Below, piece by piece: positions 52,416 to 61,065 of a DNA stretch of 64,000 nt. The stretch lies in NCBI RefSeq assembly GCF_019703875.1, contig NZ_AP024110.1, positions 1 through 64,000 on the forward strand, given 5' to 3'. The DNA comes from Methyloradius palustris. Lineage in GTDB: Bacteria; Pseudomonadota; Gammaproteobacteria; Burkholderiales; Methylophilaceae. Position 1 is the stretch's first letter; every line of letters begins with the position of its first letter. The position numbers were made by a program, and so were the translations under genes. Under the pieces are notes generated by a model. It saw only the letters and a list, made by a program, of their open reading frames with translations. It ran no database searches and was not told the origin of the DNA.

Positions 52416-53819
52416 ATGCAACAAAAATCCAAAGACAATACCCAGCAAAACAAGGCCTGGTCTGGCCGCTTTAACGAACCAGTGGCCGAGCTGGTCAAAC
52501 GCTACACTGCATCGGTAGGCTTTGATCAACGCCTCGCCGAGTTCGATATTCAGGGCTCGCTAGCCCACGCCCGCATGCTGGGTGCGCAAGGCATCATTAG
52601 TGTAGAGGATGTTGCGGCGATTGAGCATGGTTTGGGCGAAATTCTGCAAGAAATTCAAAGCGGTGCCTTCGAGTGGCTGCTCGATCTGGAAGACGTGCAC
52701 CTCAATATCGAAAAGCGCCTGACCGATAAAATCGGCGATGCAGGCAAGCGCTTGCACACAGGCCGTTCACGTAATGATCAGGTTGCTACCGATGTACGCC
52801 TCTGGTTGCGCAGTGTGACGGATGACGTGATTGCCGGTATCCGCAAGCTACAATTGTCGATAGTTGATCTGGCAGAAGAGCACGCCGATACCATCATGCC
52901 GGGTTTTACCCATTTGCAAGTCGCGCAGCCAGTCACGTTTGGCCATCACCTGCTCGCCTATTTTGAAATGCTGCAACGCGATGCTGCACGATTTGCGGAT
53001 GCCCGTAAGCGTATCAACCGTTTGCCGCTAGGCGCCGCTGCGCTGGCTGGCACTAGCTACCCAATCAACCGTGAAATGGTCGCGAAAGAACTCGGCTTTG
53101 ACGGCGTATGCGAAAACTCGCTCGATGCGGTTTCAGATCGCGATTTTGCCATTGAATTCACCGCGGCCGCCGCGCTGGTGATGACGCATCTTTCACGATT
53201 TTCTGAAGAACTGATTTTGTGGTCCAGCCCACGCTTTGCCTTTATTGATATTGCCGACCGTTTCTGCACGGGGTCATCCATCATGCCGCAGAAAAAGAAT
53301 CCAGATGTGCCCGAGCTGGTGCGTGGTAAAACAGGTCGCGTGAATGGCCACTTGGTGGCGCTGCTTACCTTGATGAAAGGCCAGCCACTAGCCTATAACA
53401 AAGATAATCAGGAAGACAAAGAGCCACTGTTTGATACCGCAGACACGATTCTGGTGACGCTGGAAATCTATGCCGACATGTTGCGGGGTATTAAAGTGAA
53501 TAAAACCAATATGCGCCAAGCCGCGCTGGAAGGCTTTGCCACCGCGACTGATCTGGCCGATTACCTAGTGAAAAAAGGTACGCCGTTCCGTGATGCACAT
53601 GAGGCTGTGGCCTTGGCAGTGAAGCATGCCGTGGGTAAGGGTTGTGATCTGGCGGATTTATCGCTGGAAGAATTGCGTCAGTTCAGCGCCAAGATTGATG
53701 ATGATATTTATGGGGTATTGACGCTGGAAGGGTCGATTGCGAGTAGGAATCATATTGGGGGGACGGCGCCGGAGCAGGTTAGGGCGGCGGTTGGAAGGGC
53801 TAGAAAGTCTTTAGTTTAG
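52416..53819 (+). CDS. argH: Argininosuccinate lyase
   Basis: Cleaves argininosuccinate to arginine and fumarate, the last step of arginine synthesis. The 467-residue product has the N-terminal AWSGRFNEP, HTGRSRNDQVATD, PGFTHLQVAQPVTFGHH and the fumarase/aspartase-superfamily signature GSSIMPQKKNPD. Length is typical. It is divergent from algZ, as in Pseudomonas, and is followed by a repeat-filled spacer. Confidence 0.98.
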   Translation: MQQKSKDNTQQNKAWSGRFNEPVAELVKRYTASVGFDQRLAEFDIQGSLAHARMLGAQGIISVEDVAAIEHGLGEILQEIQSGAFEWLLDLEDVHLNIEKRLTDKIGDAGKRLHTGRSRNDQVATDVRLWLRSVTDDVIAGIRKLQLSIVDLAEEHADTIMPGFTHLQVAQPVTFGHHLLAYFEMLQRDAARFADARKRINRLPLGAAALAGTSYPINREMVAKELGFDGVCENSLDAVSDRDFAIEFTAAAALVMTHLSRFSEELILWSSPRFAFIDIADRFCTGSSIMPQKKNPDVPELVRGKTGRVNGHLVALLTLMKGQPLAYNKDNQEDKEPLFDTADTILVTLEIYADMLRGIKVNKTNMRQAALEGFATATDLADYLVKKGTPFRDAHEAVALAVKHAVGKGCDLADLSLEELRQFSAKIDDDIYGVLTLEGSIASRNHIGGTAPEQVRAAVGRARKSLV

Positions 53820-53849
53820 AAGTTCTCTGATTTATTAGTCATCCCTTTT

Positions 53850-54080
53850 CGCCTGAAGGCGAGTTTCTTTCTTTTGCTCAGCCAAAAGAAAGAAACCAAA
53901 GAAAAAGCTGCCCCACTACCGCTTATTCCCTGTGCTGCTCGTCCTTATGGGCGGCTTGCGCAACTCGCCCTAACAAGCCACACAACCCGTGGCTTGTCGC
54001 GGAACTCAAACAGTGCGCGCCGAAAACTCCCATGACGACTGCGCTGCTCGGCGCGGTAGAGGGGGAATGAAGGTCAACTT
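53850..54080. repeat. Long interspersed betaproteobacterial repeat
   Basis: Begins with CGCC-TGAA-GGCG (53850-53861), then a perfect 14-bp inverted repeat GTTTCTTTCTTTTG (53863-53876)/CAAAAGAAAGAAAC (53883-53896) with a six-base loop. It continues with a G+C-rich stretch containing GGCGGCTTGCGCAACTCGCC. I recognise both parts as an element that recurs between genes of many betaproteobacteria. The right-hand boundary is approximate. The stem could also end argH transcription. No open gene is credible here. Confidence 0.6.
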
Positions 54081-54101
54081 CAAAAGCCAATCCACCTTGA
54101 G

Positions 54102-54131
54102 TTCGTCATTCTCGCGAAAGCGGGAATCCAT
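54102..54131. repeat. dRS3-like repeat
   Basis: CGTCATTCTCGCGAAAGCGG followed by GAATCCA contains ATTCTC-N8-GGGAAT, one base from ATTCCC-N8-GGGAAT. It shares its flanks (CGTCATT...GGGAATCCAT) with the left copy at 8541, showing that the same element is dispersed in this genome. Confidence 0.65.
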
Positions 54132-54172
54132 TTAAGTATTGTTGGGTGGCATACATATTTCTTGAAAAATAC

Positions 54173-54220
54173 GATGCCCTGGGAACCGCATGGATATTGG
54201 CTCTCAGGGCATCTCTTTTT
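54173..54220. terminator. Bidirectional terminator downstream of hemW
   Basis: GATGCCCTG (54173-54181) pairs with CAGGGCATC (54205-54213) across 23 bases. TCTTTTT follows on the plus strand and GTATTTTTC on the minus strand. It lies just past the minus-strand hemW stop and can also stop readthrough from argH. The loop is longer than usual. Confidence 0.65.
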
Positions 54221-54237
54221 AGCGCAATTAAATAGCT

Positions 54238-55440
54238 CTAATCAACCAAAAACATCTGCAGTAACTCATTCAAAAAGCGTTGGCCGAGCATGGTGGGGGC
54301 GATTTGGGTGGGGGTTCTGACAATCAGGCCTTTGCTTTCTGCGGCTTTCAGGGCGGGTTCAATGCTCAACAATGGTTTGCCTGTGGTGGCGCTGAATTGG
54401 TCTACGTGAAAGCCGTCGGTGAGTCTTAGCGCGTTCATCATGAATTCAAAGCCGAGGTCGTCGCTGGTGAGTGTGCGTTCGGTATCGATGTGGGTGTTTT
54501 CCGCCACCCCTTTGAGGTAGGCGTTGGGGTGCTTGGTGCGCGATTGACGCAGGATATGGTCGTGAAAGCTGAGTTTGCTGTGCGCGCCAGCGCCTATGCC
54601 GAGGTAGTCGCCAAATAGCCAGTAGTTAAGGTTATGGCGACTGCGTTTGCCTTTTTTGGCAAAGGCCGAGGTTTCGTAATGTTCGTACCCGTTATTTGCT
54701 AGCAGGTCTTCAATCGCCTCTTGCATCTCGGCGCTGGCATCATCATCCGGCAGTGGCGGCGGGCTGTGATGAAAGGCCGTGTTCGGCTCAAGTGTCAGGT
54801 GATAGGCGGAGATATGCGTGGGCTTTAGGCCGATGGCGGTTTCGATATCCGTCAGCGCCTGTTGCAGGGTTTGCTCGGGCAATGCGTACATCAAATCTAG
54901 GTTCACGTTGCCGAATATCTCAATGGCATGCGCGGCGGCATTCCGTGCTTCGGTGGCGTCATGAATGCGCCCCAAAGCCTTTAAATGCTGCTCATTAAAG
55001 CTTTGTATGCCTAAAGATAAGCGATTGACACCTGCTGCCTTGAAGCCTGCAAAGCGTTCTGCTTCAAATGTGCCAGGGTTGGCTTCCAGCGTGATTTCGG
55101 CATCGTATTCCAACTGCACCAGCGCACGGACGGCGCTTAAAATGCGGTCTATCGCTTCTGCTGAGAACAGGCTGGGCGTGCCGCCGCCAAAGAAGATGCT
55201 ACGGACTTTTCTGCCCCAGATATTAGGCACGGCTTGTTCAAGATCGGCGATCAGCGCTTTGACATAAGCATCTTCAGGAATCTCGCCCTTGCCGCGCGTG
55301 GTGGGCGATTCGTGCGAATTGAAATCGCAATACGGGCATTTGCGCACGCACCAGGGGATGTGGATATAAAGACTAAGTGGTGGCGGGTTGCGCAGGCCAG
55401 TGAGGGTTGGCCCGCCAAGTATAGGCGCTGCACTCGCCAG
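54238..55440 (-). CDS. hemW: Radical SAM haem chaperone HemW (no canonical start codon)
   Basis: HemW is a radical-SAM relative of HemN that binds haem and may insert it into haem proteins. Conserved parts are LSLYIHIPWC, VRKCPYCDFNSH (the CxxxCxxC iron-sulfur motif), FFGGGTPSLF and NRLSLGIQSFNEQHLKALGR. The only ATG/GTG/TTG in this stretch, GTG 55347, starts after the first cluster cysteine and so cannot be the functional start. The frame is open back to a stop near 55496, with no ATG, GTG or TTG. I give CTG 55440 as a plausible start (400 residues); ATA, ATC or an error are alternatives. Confidence 0.85.
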   Translation of the reverse strand: MASAAPILGGPTLTGLRNPPPLSLYIHIPWCVRKCPYCDFNSHESPTTRGKGEIPEDAYVKALIADLEQAVPNIWGRKVRSIFFGGGTPSLFSAEAIDRILSAVRALVQLEYDAEITLEANPGTFEAERFAGFKAAGVNRLSLGIQSFNEQHLKALGRIHDATEARNAAAHAIEIFGNVNLDLMYALPEQTLQQALTDIETAIGLKPTHISAYHLTLEPNTAFHHSPPPLPDDDASAEMQEAIEDLLANNGYEHYETSAFAKKGKRSRHNLNYWLFGDYLGIGAGAHSKLSFHDHILRQSRTKHPNAYLKGVAENTHIDTERTLTSDDLGFEFMMNALRLTDGFHVDQFSATTGKPLLSIEPALKAAESKGLIVRTPTQIAPTMLGQRFLNELLQMFLVD

Positions 55441-55450
55441 CGAGGCGAGG

Positions 55451-55696
55451 CTACTTGCTGGTGTGATCGGTATGACGGTTTTGATAGGGGTTCACCAGTT
55501 CATCTACAAGTTTGTGCAGGGCTTCGCGCATCTGTTCTTCGCCAACTTCCATCAGAAGGCCGTCTTCAAGCGCGTCTTGGGCGATTTGCTTGATTTCGTC
55601 AAAGTTCTCGGTCATTACTTTGACTTTTTCCGTGCACGACACCACGGTACCGTCGTCGCGTAGCCATTTCGGCCAGTTGTTTTCAGATTTTGTCAT
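55451..55696 (-). CDS. Conserved hypothetical protein
   Basis: From ATG 55696 an 81-residue acidic protein: SENNWPKWLRDDGTVVSCTE, KVKVMTENFDEIKQIAQDAL, EDGLLMEVGEEQMREALHKL, ending LVNPYQNRHTDHTSK. It is largely helical with no membrane segment. I recall similar small proteins beside rdgB/hemW in other betaproteobacteria but cannot name a function. A TTG 42 bases upstream lies inside rdgB and is less likely. It sits between rdgB (20 bp) and hemW. Confidence 0.75.
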   Translation of the reverse strand: MTKSENNWPKWLRDDGTVVSCTEKVKVMTENFDEIKQIAQDALEDGLLMEVGEEQMREALHKLVDELVNPYQNRHTDHTSK

Positions 55697-55715
55697 GGGT
55701 TGATTTTCAGCAATT

Positions 55716-56324
55716 TTAATTCGGTTCAAAATGAGCAAGCTTTTGCAGTAGCTTGCTCATGGCGTGGCCGCGGTGACTGATTCTGTTCTTGATTTCGGGC
55801 GGCAGTTCAGCTGCGGATTTTCCTGTTTTATCATCAAGAAATAATGGATCGTAACCAAAGCCGCCTGTGCCCTGCAGCGTTTCCAGAATCTCACCCGGCC
55901 AGATGCCTTCCGCGATCAACGGTTGCGGGTCGTCGGCGTGCAGCACCAGCACAATCACGCAGTAATAATGAGCTTGACGGTTAGTTTTGCCATTTAGTTC
56001 TTGCAGCAGTTTTTCGTTATTGCGCACGTCAGATTTTGGTTCGCCAGCATATCGCGCAGAGTGCACGCCGGGTGCGCCTTGCAGGGCATCAACACAAATG
56101 CCGGAATCATCAGCCAGTGCAGGCAAGCCGGTCAGGCGGCTGGCGTGGCGTGCCTTGGCTAGCGCGTTTTCAATAAAGGTCACAAAGGGTTCTTCTGCCT
56201 CGGGCACGTTAAAGTGCGATTGCGGCAATACCTCGATATTGAGCGGCTCAAGCAGCTTTTGTAACTCATTCAACTTGCCTTTGTTACCGCTGGCGATGAC
56301 CAGTTTTTTAAATAATTGCGGCAT
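55716..56324 (-). CDS. rdgB: dITP/XTP pyrophosphatase (RdgB/HAM1)
   Basis: Hydrolyses non-canonical purine triphosphates (ITP, dITP, XTP) to keep them out of nucleic acids. The 202-residue product has VIASGNKGKLNELQKLL, ALADDSGICVDAL and GTGGFGYDPLF, and ends with the family ISHRGHAMSKLLQKL. It lies 2 bp after rph in the same operon, with hemW downstream, as in several proteobacteria. Confidence 0.96.
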   Translation of the reverse strand: MPQLFKKLVIASGNKGKLNELQKLLEPLNIEVLPQSHFNVPEAEEPFVTFIENALAKARHASRLTGLPALADDSGICVDALQGAPGVHSARYAGEPKSDVRNNEKLLQELNGKTNRQAHYYCVIVLVLHADDPQPLIAEGIWPGEILETLQGTGGFGYDPLFLDDKTGKSAAELPPEIKNRISHRGHAMSKLLQKLAHFEPN

Positions 56325-56326
56325 GT

Positions 56327-57043
56327 TCAGCTAGATAATGCTGCTTTTTGTTTCTGGATCAGTTCGCTAATGCCACTTTGCGCTAAATCCAGCATCTGGT
56401 TCATGGCTTCACGCGAAAACGGGTCACCTTCTGCAGTGCCCTGGATTTCAACAAAGCCGCCGCTGCCAGTCATGACTACGTTCATGTCGGTATCGCAATC
56501 GGAGTCTTCAATGTAATCCAGATCCAGTACCGGCGTGCCTTTGTAGGTGCCGACTGAGATGGCAGCTACAGCGTCTTTAAGAGGTGATTCTTTAATCAGG
56601 CCTTTTTCCAGTAGCAGGCTAACAGCATCATGCAGCGCAACATAAGCGCCAGTGATGCTGGCGGTACGCGTGCCGCCATCGGCCTGGATCACGTCACAGT
56701 CAATCTGGATGCTGCGCTCGCCAAGTTTTTCCAGATCGATAATGGCGCGCAGGCTGCGGCCAATCAAGCGCTGGATTTCCTGTGTGCGGCCAGATTGCTT
56801 ACCCTTGGCAGCCTCCCTGTCCATGCGGCTGCCAGTGGAGCGGGGCAGCATGCCGTATTCCGCCGTTACCCAGCCCTGGTTTTTGCCACGCAAAAAGCCT
56901 GGTACTTTTTCATCCACGCTGGCTGTGCATAGCACATGCGTATCGCCATATTTCACCAGCACAGAACCCTCGGCGTGCTTGGTGTAATGGCGGATGATCT
57001 CAACCGTGCGTAATTGATTGGGGGTGCGATTGCTTGGGCGCAT
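56327..57043 (-). CDS. rph: Ribonuclease PH
   Basis: Phosphorolytic 3'-5' exoribonuclease that trims tRNA 3' ends. The 238-residue product has the start MRPSNRTPNQLRTVEI, EYGMLPRSTGSRMDREAA, QIDCDVIQADGGTRTASITG and DLDYIEDSDCDTDMNVVMTG. Length matches full active Rph, unlike the truncated form of E. coli K-12. It begins the rph-rdgB operon. Confidence 0.97.
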   Translation of the reverse strand: MRPSNRTPNQLRTVEIIRHYTKHAEGSVLVKYGDTHVLCTASVDEKVPGFLRGKNQGWVTAEYGMLPRSTGSRMDREAAKGKQSGRTQEIQRLIGRSLRAIIDLEKLGERSIQIDCDVIQADGGTRTASITGAYVALHDAVSLLLEKGLIKESPLKDAVAAISVGTYKGTPVLDLDYIEDSDCDTDMNVVMTGSGGFVEIQGTAEGDPFSREAMNQMLDLAQSGISELIQKQKAALSS

Positions 57044-57137
57044 GGACTTATCCTGAATGCTGGGCAGCGAATTAAAAGAAGCCTAATTATAAGCCAAGCA
57101 GGATTTCTAATCAGCAGCCTATTTATTAGGGTGCGAT

Positions 57138-58085
57138 TTAGTTAGGGCTGGGTTTCTTGCCTTTGTTGATGGCGGCCTGGATTTCAGCAATCGCGCTTTC
57201 AATATCATCATCTGAAAACGCTGGCGCTGGCTCGCCTTGCGATAGTTGGATCGTGGATTCCAGGCCAGCAGCAGGGTCCATCATAATCGTAGTAGTAGAG
57301 CCCAGCGGCATGGTAGCGGTTGAAACGGCATGCTTGTTGTTTTGCTTGCCCTCACCCCATTGCAGGGCAATCGCGCTCATGTTGTCGCCATCTTTACCTG
57401 CGCTGGTTTCAGCCGCATCCAGTAATTTAGGCACAGTTTGATTGACGTAACCACTAAGTAATATCTGCGTGATTTTCTCATCTGGTAGCGCGCCCCACAC
57501 ACCGTCTGTGCAAAGCATCAGCGTATCGCCATCCCACAATTCATGTTTATGGGTAAGCTCGATTTCGGGTGCTTTATTGCCGCCGATGCAGTTATAGATT
57601 TTGTTGCGCTCAGGATGCGTGCGCATACTTTTTTCATCAAGCTGCCCCTGCCGCCGTAGTTTTTCAACGATGGAATGATCTTCTGTTTTATGCAGGATTT
57701 GTTTCTCGCGGAAATGGTACAAGCGGGAGTCCCCCACATGCGCCGCGTAGAGATATTCATGCTGCACAATGACGGCCACGATAGTGGTGCGCGGCCCTTC
57801 CAGAAGCTCTTTGGCAATACGCACACTCTCAATGCGCTCATGGATGCGCATAATTTGCGCATGCAAAAAGTCACTTGGGTTGCGCAGTTTTTCATTCGAC
57901 GATTGCTGGAATGCCTCAGTCAACATCTTCACCGCCATGTGTGCCGCGATTTCACCGTGTCTATGTCCGCCCATGCCATCAGCCAATACCAGCAGAATGG
58001 CATCTTTGGTATAGGCGTAAGCTAATCGATCTTGGTTATACGGGCGTGGGCCTTGGCGGCTACCCTGAAAAACGGAGAATTTCAT
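57138..58085 (-). CDS. PP2C-type serine/threonine phosphatase
   Basis: A 315-residue metal-dependent phosphatase. Motifs are RPYNQDRLAYA, LVLADGMGGHRHGE (metal aspartate and glycine turn), HVGDSRLYHFR, and DNMSAIALQWG (metal aspartate). About 80 residues after the catalytic domain contain Thr-rich stretches (TATMPLGSTTTIMM), possible kinase targets. It follows the Ser/Thr kinase gene by 23 bp, so kinase and phosphatase form a pair. No type VI secretion genes, where such pairs are common, are in the window. Confidence 0.92.
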   Translation of the reverse strand: MKFSVFQGSRQGPRPYNQDRLAYAYTKDAILLVLADGMGGHRHGEIAAHMAVKMLTEAFQQSSNEKLRNPSDFLHAQIMRIHERIESVRIAKELLEGPRTTIVAVIVQHEYLYAAHVGDSRLYHFREKQILHKTEDHSIVEKLRRQGQLDEKSMRTHPERNKIYNCIGGNKAPEIELTHKHELWDGDTLMLCTDGVWGALPDEKITQILLSGYVNQTVPKLLDAAETSAGKDGDNMSAIALQWGEGKQNNKHAVSTATMPLGSTTTIMMDPAAGLESTIQLSQGEPAPAFSDDDIESAIAEIQAAINKGKKPSPN

Positions 58086-58108
58086 CGTATTATTTTTGTA
58101 TTAAATTC

Positions 58109-59056
58109 TTAAAGTGACTTATTCAGGATGGTAACAAGTTTATTCAATAAATTTGGTTTTTGCTCTTCCAGCGAAGCAAAATCATCTAGCAACGCTTTTT
58201 GCAGCGCATAGACGCTTTGTGGTCTTGCGAGCGGGTCTAGCTCCATGCAGGAGTCGATAATTGCCAGCAGGTTTTGCGAATAAATACCCTTGCCCACTTT
58301 TTTTGCAGGTACATACGCATCTTTTTTGACGCGCACATCGGCTGAGATTGGTGCGCCACGCACCAGACAGGCATACATGCTCGCGCCTACACTATAAATA
58401 TCGCTCCACGGGCCAAGATTCTTGCGTTCAAAATATTGCTCTGGTGAAGCAAAGCCTGGTGTATAGCTCGGCGGCAGGGTGGATACTATGTCGGTCAGCG
58501 TTTGCCGCGCCGAGCCAAAATCAAGCAATACAGGTGTGCCATCCAGGCGGATATAGATGTTGGAAGGTTTGATATCAAGGTGCAGCAATTTCTGTGTGTG
58601 CACCTCACGCAAGCCATTTAATAGCTCGCTGAACACCCTGCGCACAAAACTTTCACTTAGCGGAGTGCTGCGGTTCAGTATGTATTCCTGCAACGATTTA
58701 CCGCGCTCATACTGCATGACCATATATACGGTATCGTTGGCGCGGAAGAAGTTGATCACGCGCACGATATTTTTGTGGTCAATATTGGCCAACGCTCGGC
58801 CTTCTTCAAAAAAACATTTCATGCCGTGCCGGAAATTGTTTGAAGACTCTTCTGAATTTACGCGCACATTGGTGCCTTCGGCGCGCAATGCCAATGAAAT
58901 AGGCAGATATTCTTTGATGGCTACCGCGACCTTGTCTTCATCGTGTGCGATATAGACGAAACTAAAGCCACCATAGCTCAAAACTTTACGAATTTCGTAG
59001 CCTTGAAGCTTGTGTCCTATCGGGAGTGCCTGATTATGTGCCGCTGCTGCTTGCAT
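58109..59056 (-). CDS. Serine/threonine protein kinase
   Basis: A 315-residue Hanks-type kinase without membrane segments. It has a glycine loop LSYGGFSFVY, the ATP lysine in VAIKEYLP, catalytic loop LLHLDIKPSNIYI, magnesium motif LLDFGSARQ and GFASPEQYF. The catalytic loop has LD rather than RD, so it is a non-RD kinase and may not need activation-loop phosphorylation. It sits 23 bp upstream of the PP2C gene. Substrates are unknown. Confidence 0.92.
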   Translation of the reverse strand: MQAAAAHNQALPIGHKLQGYEIRKVLSYGGFSFVYIAHDEDKVAVAIKEYLPISLALRAEGTNVRVNSEESSNNFRHGMKCFFEEGRALANIDHKNIVRVINFFRANDTVYMVMQYERGKSLQEYILNRSTPLSESFVRRVFSELLNGLREVHTQKLLHLDIKPSNIYIRLDGTPVLLDFGSARQTLTDIVSTLPPSYTPGFASPEQYFERKNLGPWSDIYSVGASMYACLVRGAPISADVRVKKDAYVPAKKVGKGIYSQNLLAIIDSCMELDPLARPQSVYALQKALLDDFASLEEQKPNLLNKLVTILNKSL

Positions 59057-59251
59057 GTGGAGTCACTAAATTAATGCAATTGTTTTTACGAAATAACGCG
59101 TTTTTCACGTATTGACCATGACATTTTTAATCGTCAGGCCAGCTATTTTGGCATGGATTACGCTGGATTTGATACCATAAGCCTGAATTAGCAAGCAATA
59201 AACGTGCGATACCGCTTGAATCACCTACGCACCAAGAACGGAACAAACATC
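59057..59251. promoter_or_regulatory. Divergent promoter region between the kinase and yicC
   Basis: This 195-bp spacer must hold promoters for the kinase-phosphatase pair (minus) and yicC-gmk-rpoZ (plus). No clear operator or repeat was noticed. A GTG at 59204 in the yicC frame is less likely than the ATG at 59252. Confidence 0.4.
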
Positions 59252-60133
59252 ATGATTTATAGCATGACAGGGTTTTCAGCGCTGGAATCCGACACCCCGC
59301 ATGGCATGCTCCTCATCGAATTAAGGTCAGTGAACCATCGCTATCTGGAGTTGCAATTAAAGCTGGACGACAGCCTACGTAGTTTTGAAGGCTTAGCCCG
59401 AGAGCTTATTACTGCAAAATTAGGCCGCGGCAAAGTTGAATGCCGTATGAGCCTGATTGCATCACGCAACAGCAATAAAAAACAGGAAATTAACGCCGAG
59501 GTTTTGCAGCAACTCGCTGACCTCACTAAAGCTGTGCACGGCCATTTCCCCGAAAGCCAGCCATTAAGTGTGGCCGATATATTGCGCTGGCCAGGCGTAT
59601 TGGCGATGGATGGTGCTTCGGCTGACAGTGCCGATAGTGAAGCGTTGGCAGATGCCATTCGTAGCAATCTAAATAAGGTATTAGATGACTTGGTCGTCGC
59701 GCGCAGCCGAGAAGGCGAAAAGCTTAAAACACTGATACTGGAACGATTGGCAGAAGCCGAAATATTGGTCAAACAGGTAAAACCGCTACTACCAATGCAG
59801 ACCAAGGCTTATCAGGACAGACTGACCAGTAAATTACAAGAAGCCGTTAAAACTGTGGATGAAGACCGTATTCGCCAAGAGCTAGTGATTTTTGCCCAGC
59901 GCGTGGATGTAGATGAGGAACTCACCCGACTCACTGCGCACCTTGATGAAGTAAAGCGTATTCTTAACGACGATAATGCCGCTGGAAAACGACTGGATTT
60001 TCTTATGCAGGAGCTGAACCGCGAAGCCAACACCTTGGGTTCCAAGTCAGTCTCCACCGAGGTTTCACAAGTATCAATGGCACTCAAGGTGTTGATAGAG
60101 CAAATGCGTGAACAGATACAAAATATTGAGTAA
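59252..60133 (+). CDS. yicC: YicC family endoribonuclease-like protein
   Basis: YicC proteins are conserved near gmk or rph; E. coli YicC has been linked to RNA decay of a small RNA. From ATG 59252 the product is 293 residues, close to the usual 287, beginning MIYSMTGFSA. Later motifs are ELRSVNHRYLELQLKLDD, QELVIFAQRVDVDEELTRL, and the terminal GKRLDFLMQELNREANTLGS and KVLIEQMREQIQNIE. It lies 21 bp before gmk. Confidence 0.93.
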   Translation: MIYSMTGFSALESDTPHGMLLIELRSVNHRYLELQLKLDDSLRSFEGLARELITAKLGRGKVECRMSLIASRNSNKKQEINAEVLQQLADLTKAVHGHFPESQPLSVADILRWPGVLAMDGASADSADSEALADAIRSNLNKVLDDLVVARSREGEKLKTLILERLAEAEILVKQVKPLLPMQTKAYQDRLTSKLQEAVKTVDEDRIRQELVIFAQRVDVDEELTRLTAHLDEVKRILNDDNAAGKRLDFLMQELNREANTLGSKSVSTEVSQVSMALKVLIEQMREQIQNIE

Positions 60134-60154
60134 TTAAAGGCGTAAAATTCCAAC

Positions 60155-60763
60155 ATGCTAGGCAATCTTTTTATTATCACCGCTGCTTCCGGCGCAGGTA
60201 AAACCAGCCTGGTTCGAGAGCTGCTGGCCGCAGATCAGCAAATCAAGCTCTCAGTTTCATACACCACGCGCAAACCCAGGCCGGGCGAAGTGGATGGCGA
60301 GCATTACCATTTTGTGGATGAAGCGGTATTTCTTCGCATGCTGGGTGAGGCCGAATTTCTAGAAAGTGCACATGTCCACAGTGCACGCTACGGTACTTCG
60401 CAAAAGCGCGTTGAAGCTGTATTGCAGCAGGGCGATGACTTGATTCTTGAAATCGACTGGCAAGGCGCAGAACAAGTACGCAGGATTTACCCGCAAGCCA
60501 TCAGTATTTTCATCCTGCCGCCCTCAATAGAAGCGCTTGAGAAGCGCTTACATGGCCGCGGACAAGATAGTAATGAGGTGATTGCAAAGCGCCTTGCTGC
60601 CGCGCGCGATGAGATGAGCCATGTGGTGGAGTTTGACTATGTTACAATTAACGACATATTTGAACTGGCGCTTGAAGACTTACGCGCCATCATCCGTACG
60701 CAGCGGCTCAAGCGTGATAAGCAGTTGCGGCGGCATGAAACACTGATCAATACACTTTTATAA
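60155..60763 (+). CDS. gmk: Guanylate kinase
   Basis: Phosphorylates GMP to GDP. The 202-residue product has the P-loop ASGAGKTSLVREL, SYTTRKPRPGEVDGEHYHFV (GMP-binding), and ILEIDWQGAEQVRRIYPQA. It is part of yicC-gmk-rpoZ-spoT, an order shared in part with E. coli, where gmk-rpoZ-spoT are adjacent. Confidence 0.97.
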   Translation: MLGNLFIITAASGAGKTSLVRELLAADQQIKLSVSYTTRKPRPGEVDGEHYHFVDEAVFLRMLGEAEFLESAHVHSARYGTSQKRVEAVLQQGDDLILEIDWQGAEQVRRIYPQAISIFILPPSIEALEKRLHGRGQDSNEVIAKRLAAARDEMSHVVEFDYVTINDIFELALEDLRAIIRTQRLKRDKQLRRHETLINTLL

Positions 60764-60830
60764 AATATTGTGTCTGTTTTTCAAGCTTGGCCTCTCAAGC
60801 CTGAATTAGCACATATCTCTGGAGAAACTC

Positions 60831-61043
60831 ATGGCTCGTATTACTGTTGATGATTGCTTAGAAAAAATCCCAAATCGTTTCCAACTTACTTTGGTTGCTG
60901 CTTATCGTTCACGCCAGTTAGCGAATGGTTCAGAGCCGCTGGTGAATACCCACGGCCATAAAGACAAGCCTACCGTCATGGCTTTGCGTGAAATCGCAGC
61001 GGGCAAAGTTGGGCTTGAAGTCCTGAATCGTGGGCACGCCTAG
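60831..61043 (+). CDS. rpoZ: RNA polymerase omega subunit
   Basis: The omega subunit assists assembly of RNA polymerase and mediates ppGpp binding. The 70-residue product begins MARITVDDCLEKIPNRFQLT and contains ALREIAAGKVGLE. A GGAG precedes the ATG. It lies between gmk and spoT, and a strong hairpin follows it. Confidence 0.96.
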   Translation: MARITVDDCLEKIPNRFQLTLVAAYRSRQLANGSEPLVNTHGHKDKPTVMALREIAAGKVGLEVLNRGHA

Positions 61044-61065
61044 TTGTTTGCCTAAGTCATTAAAG

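Noticed and set aside
53900..54090. Possible small gene in the argH-hemW spacer
   Set aside because: The stretch matches a dispersed repeat, and no frame has a ribosome site and a start with plausible coding character.
57138..59056. Part of a type VI secretion locus
   Set aside because: No tss or hcp/vgrG-like genes occur nearby; the neighbours are rph and yicC.
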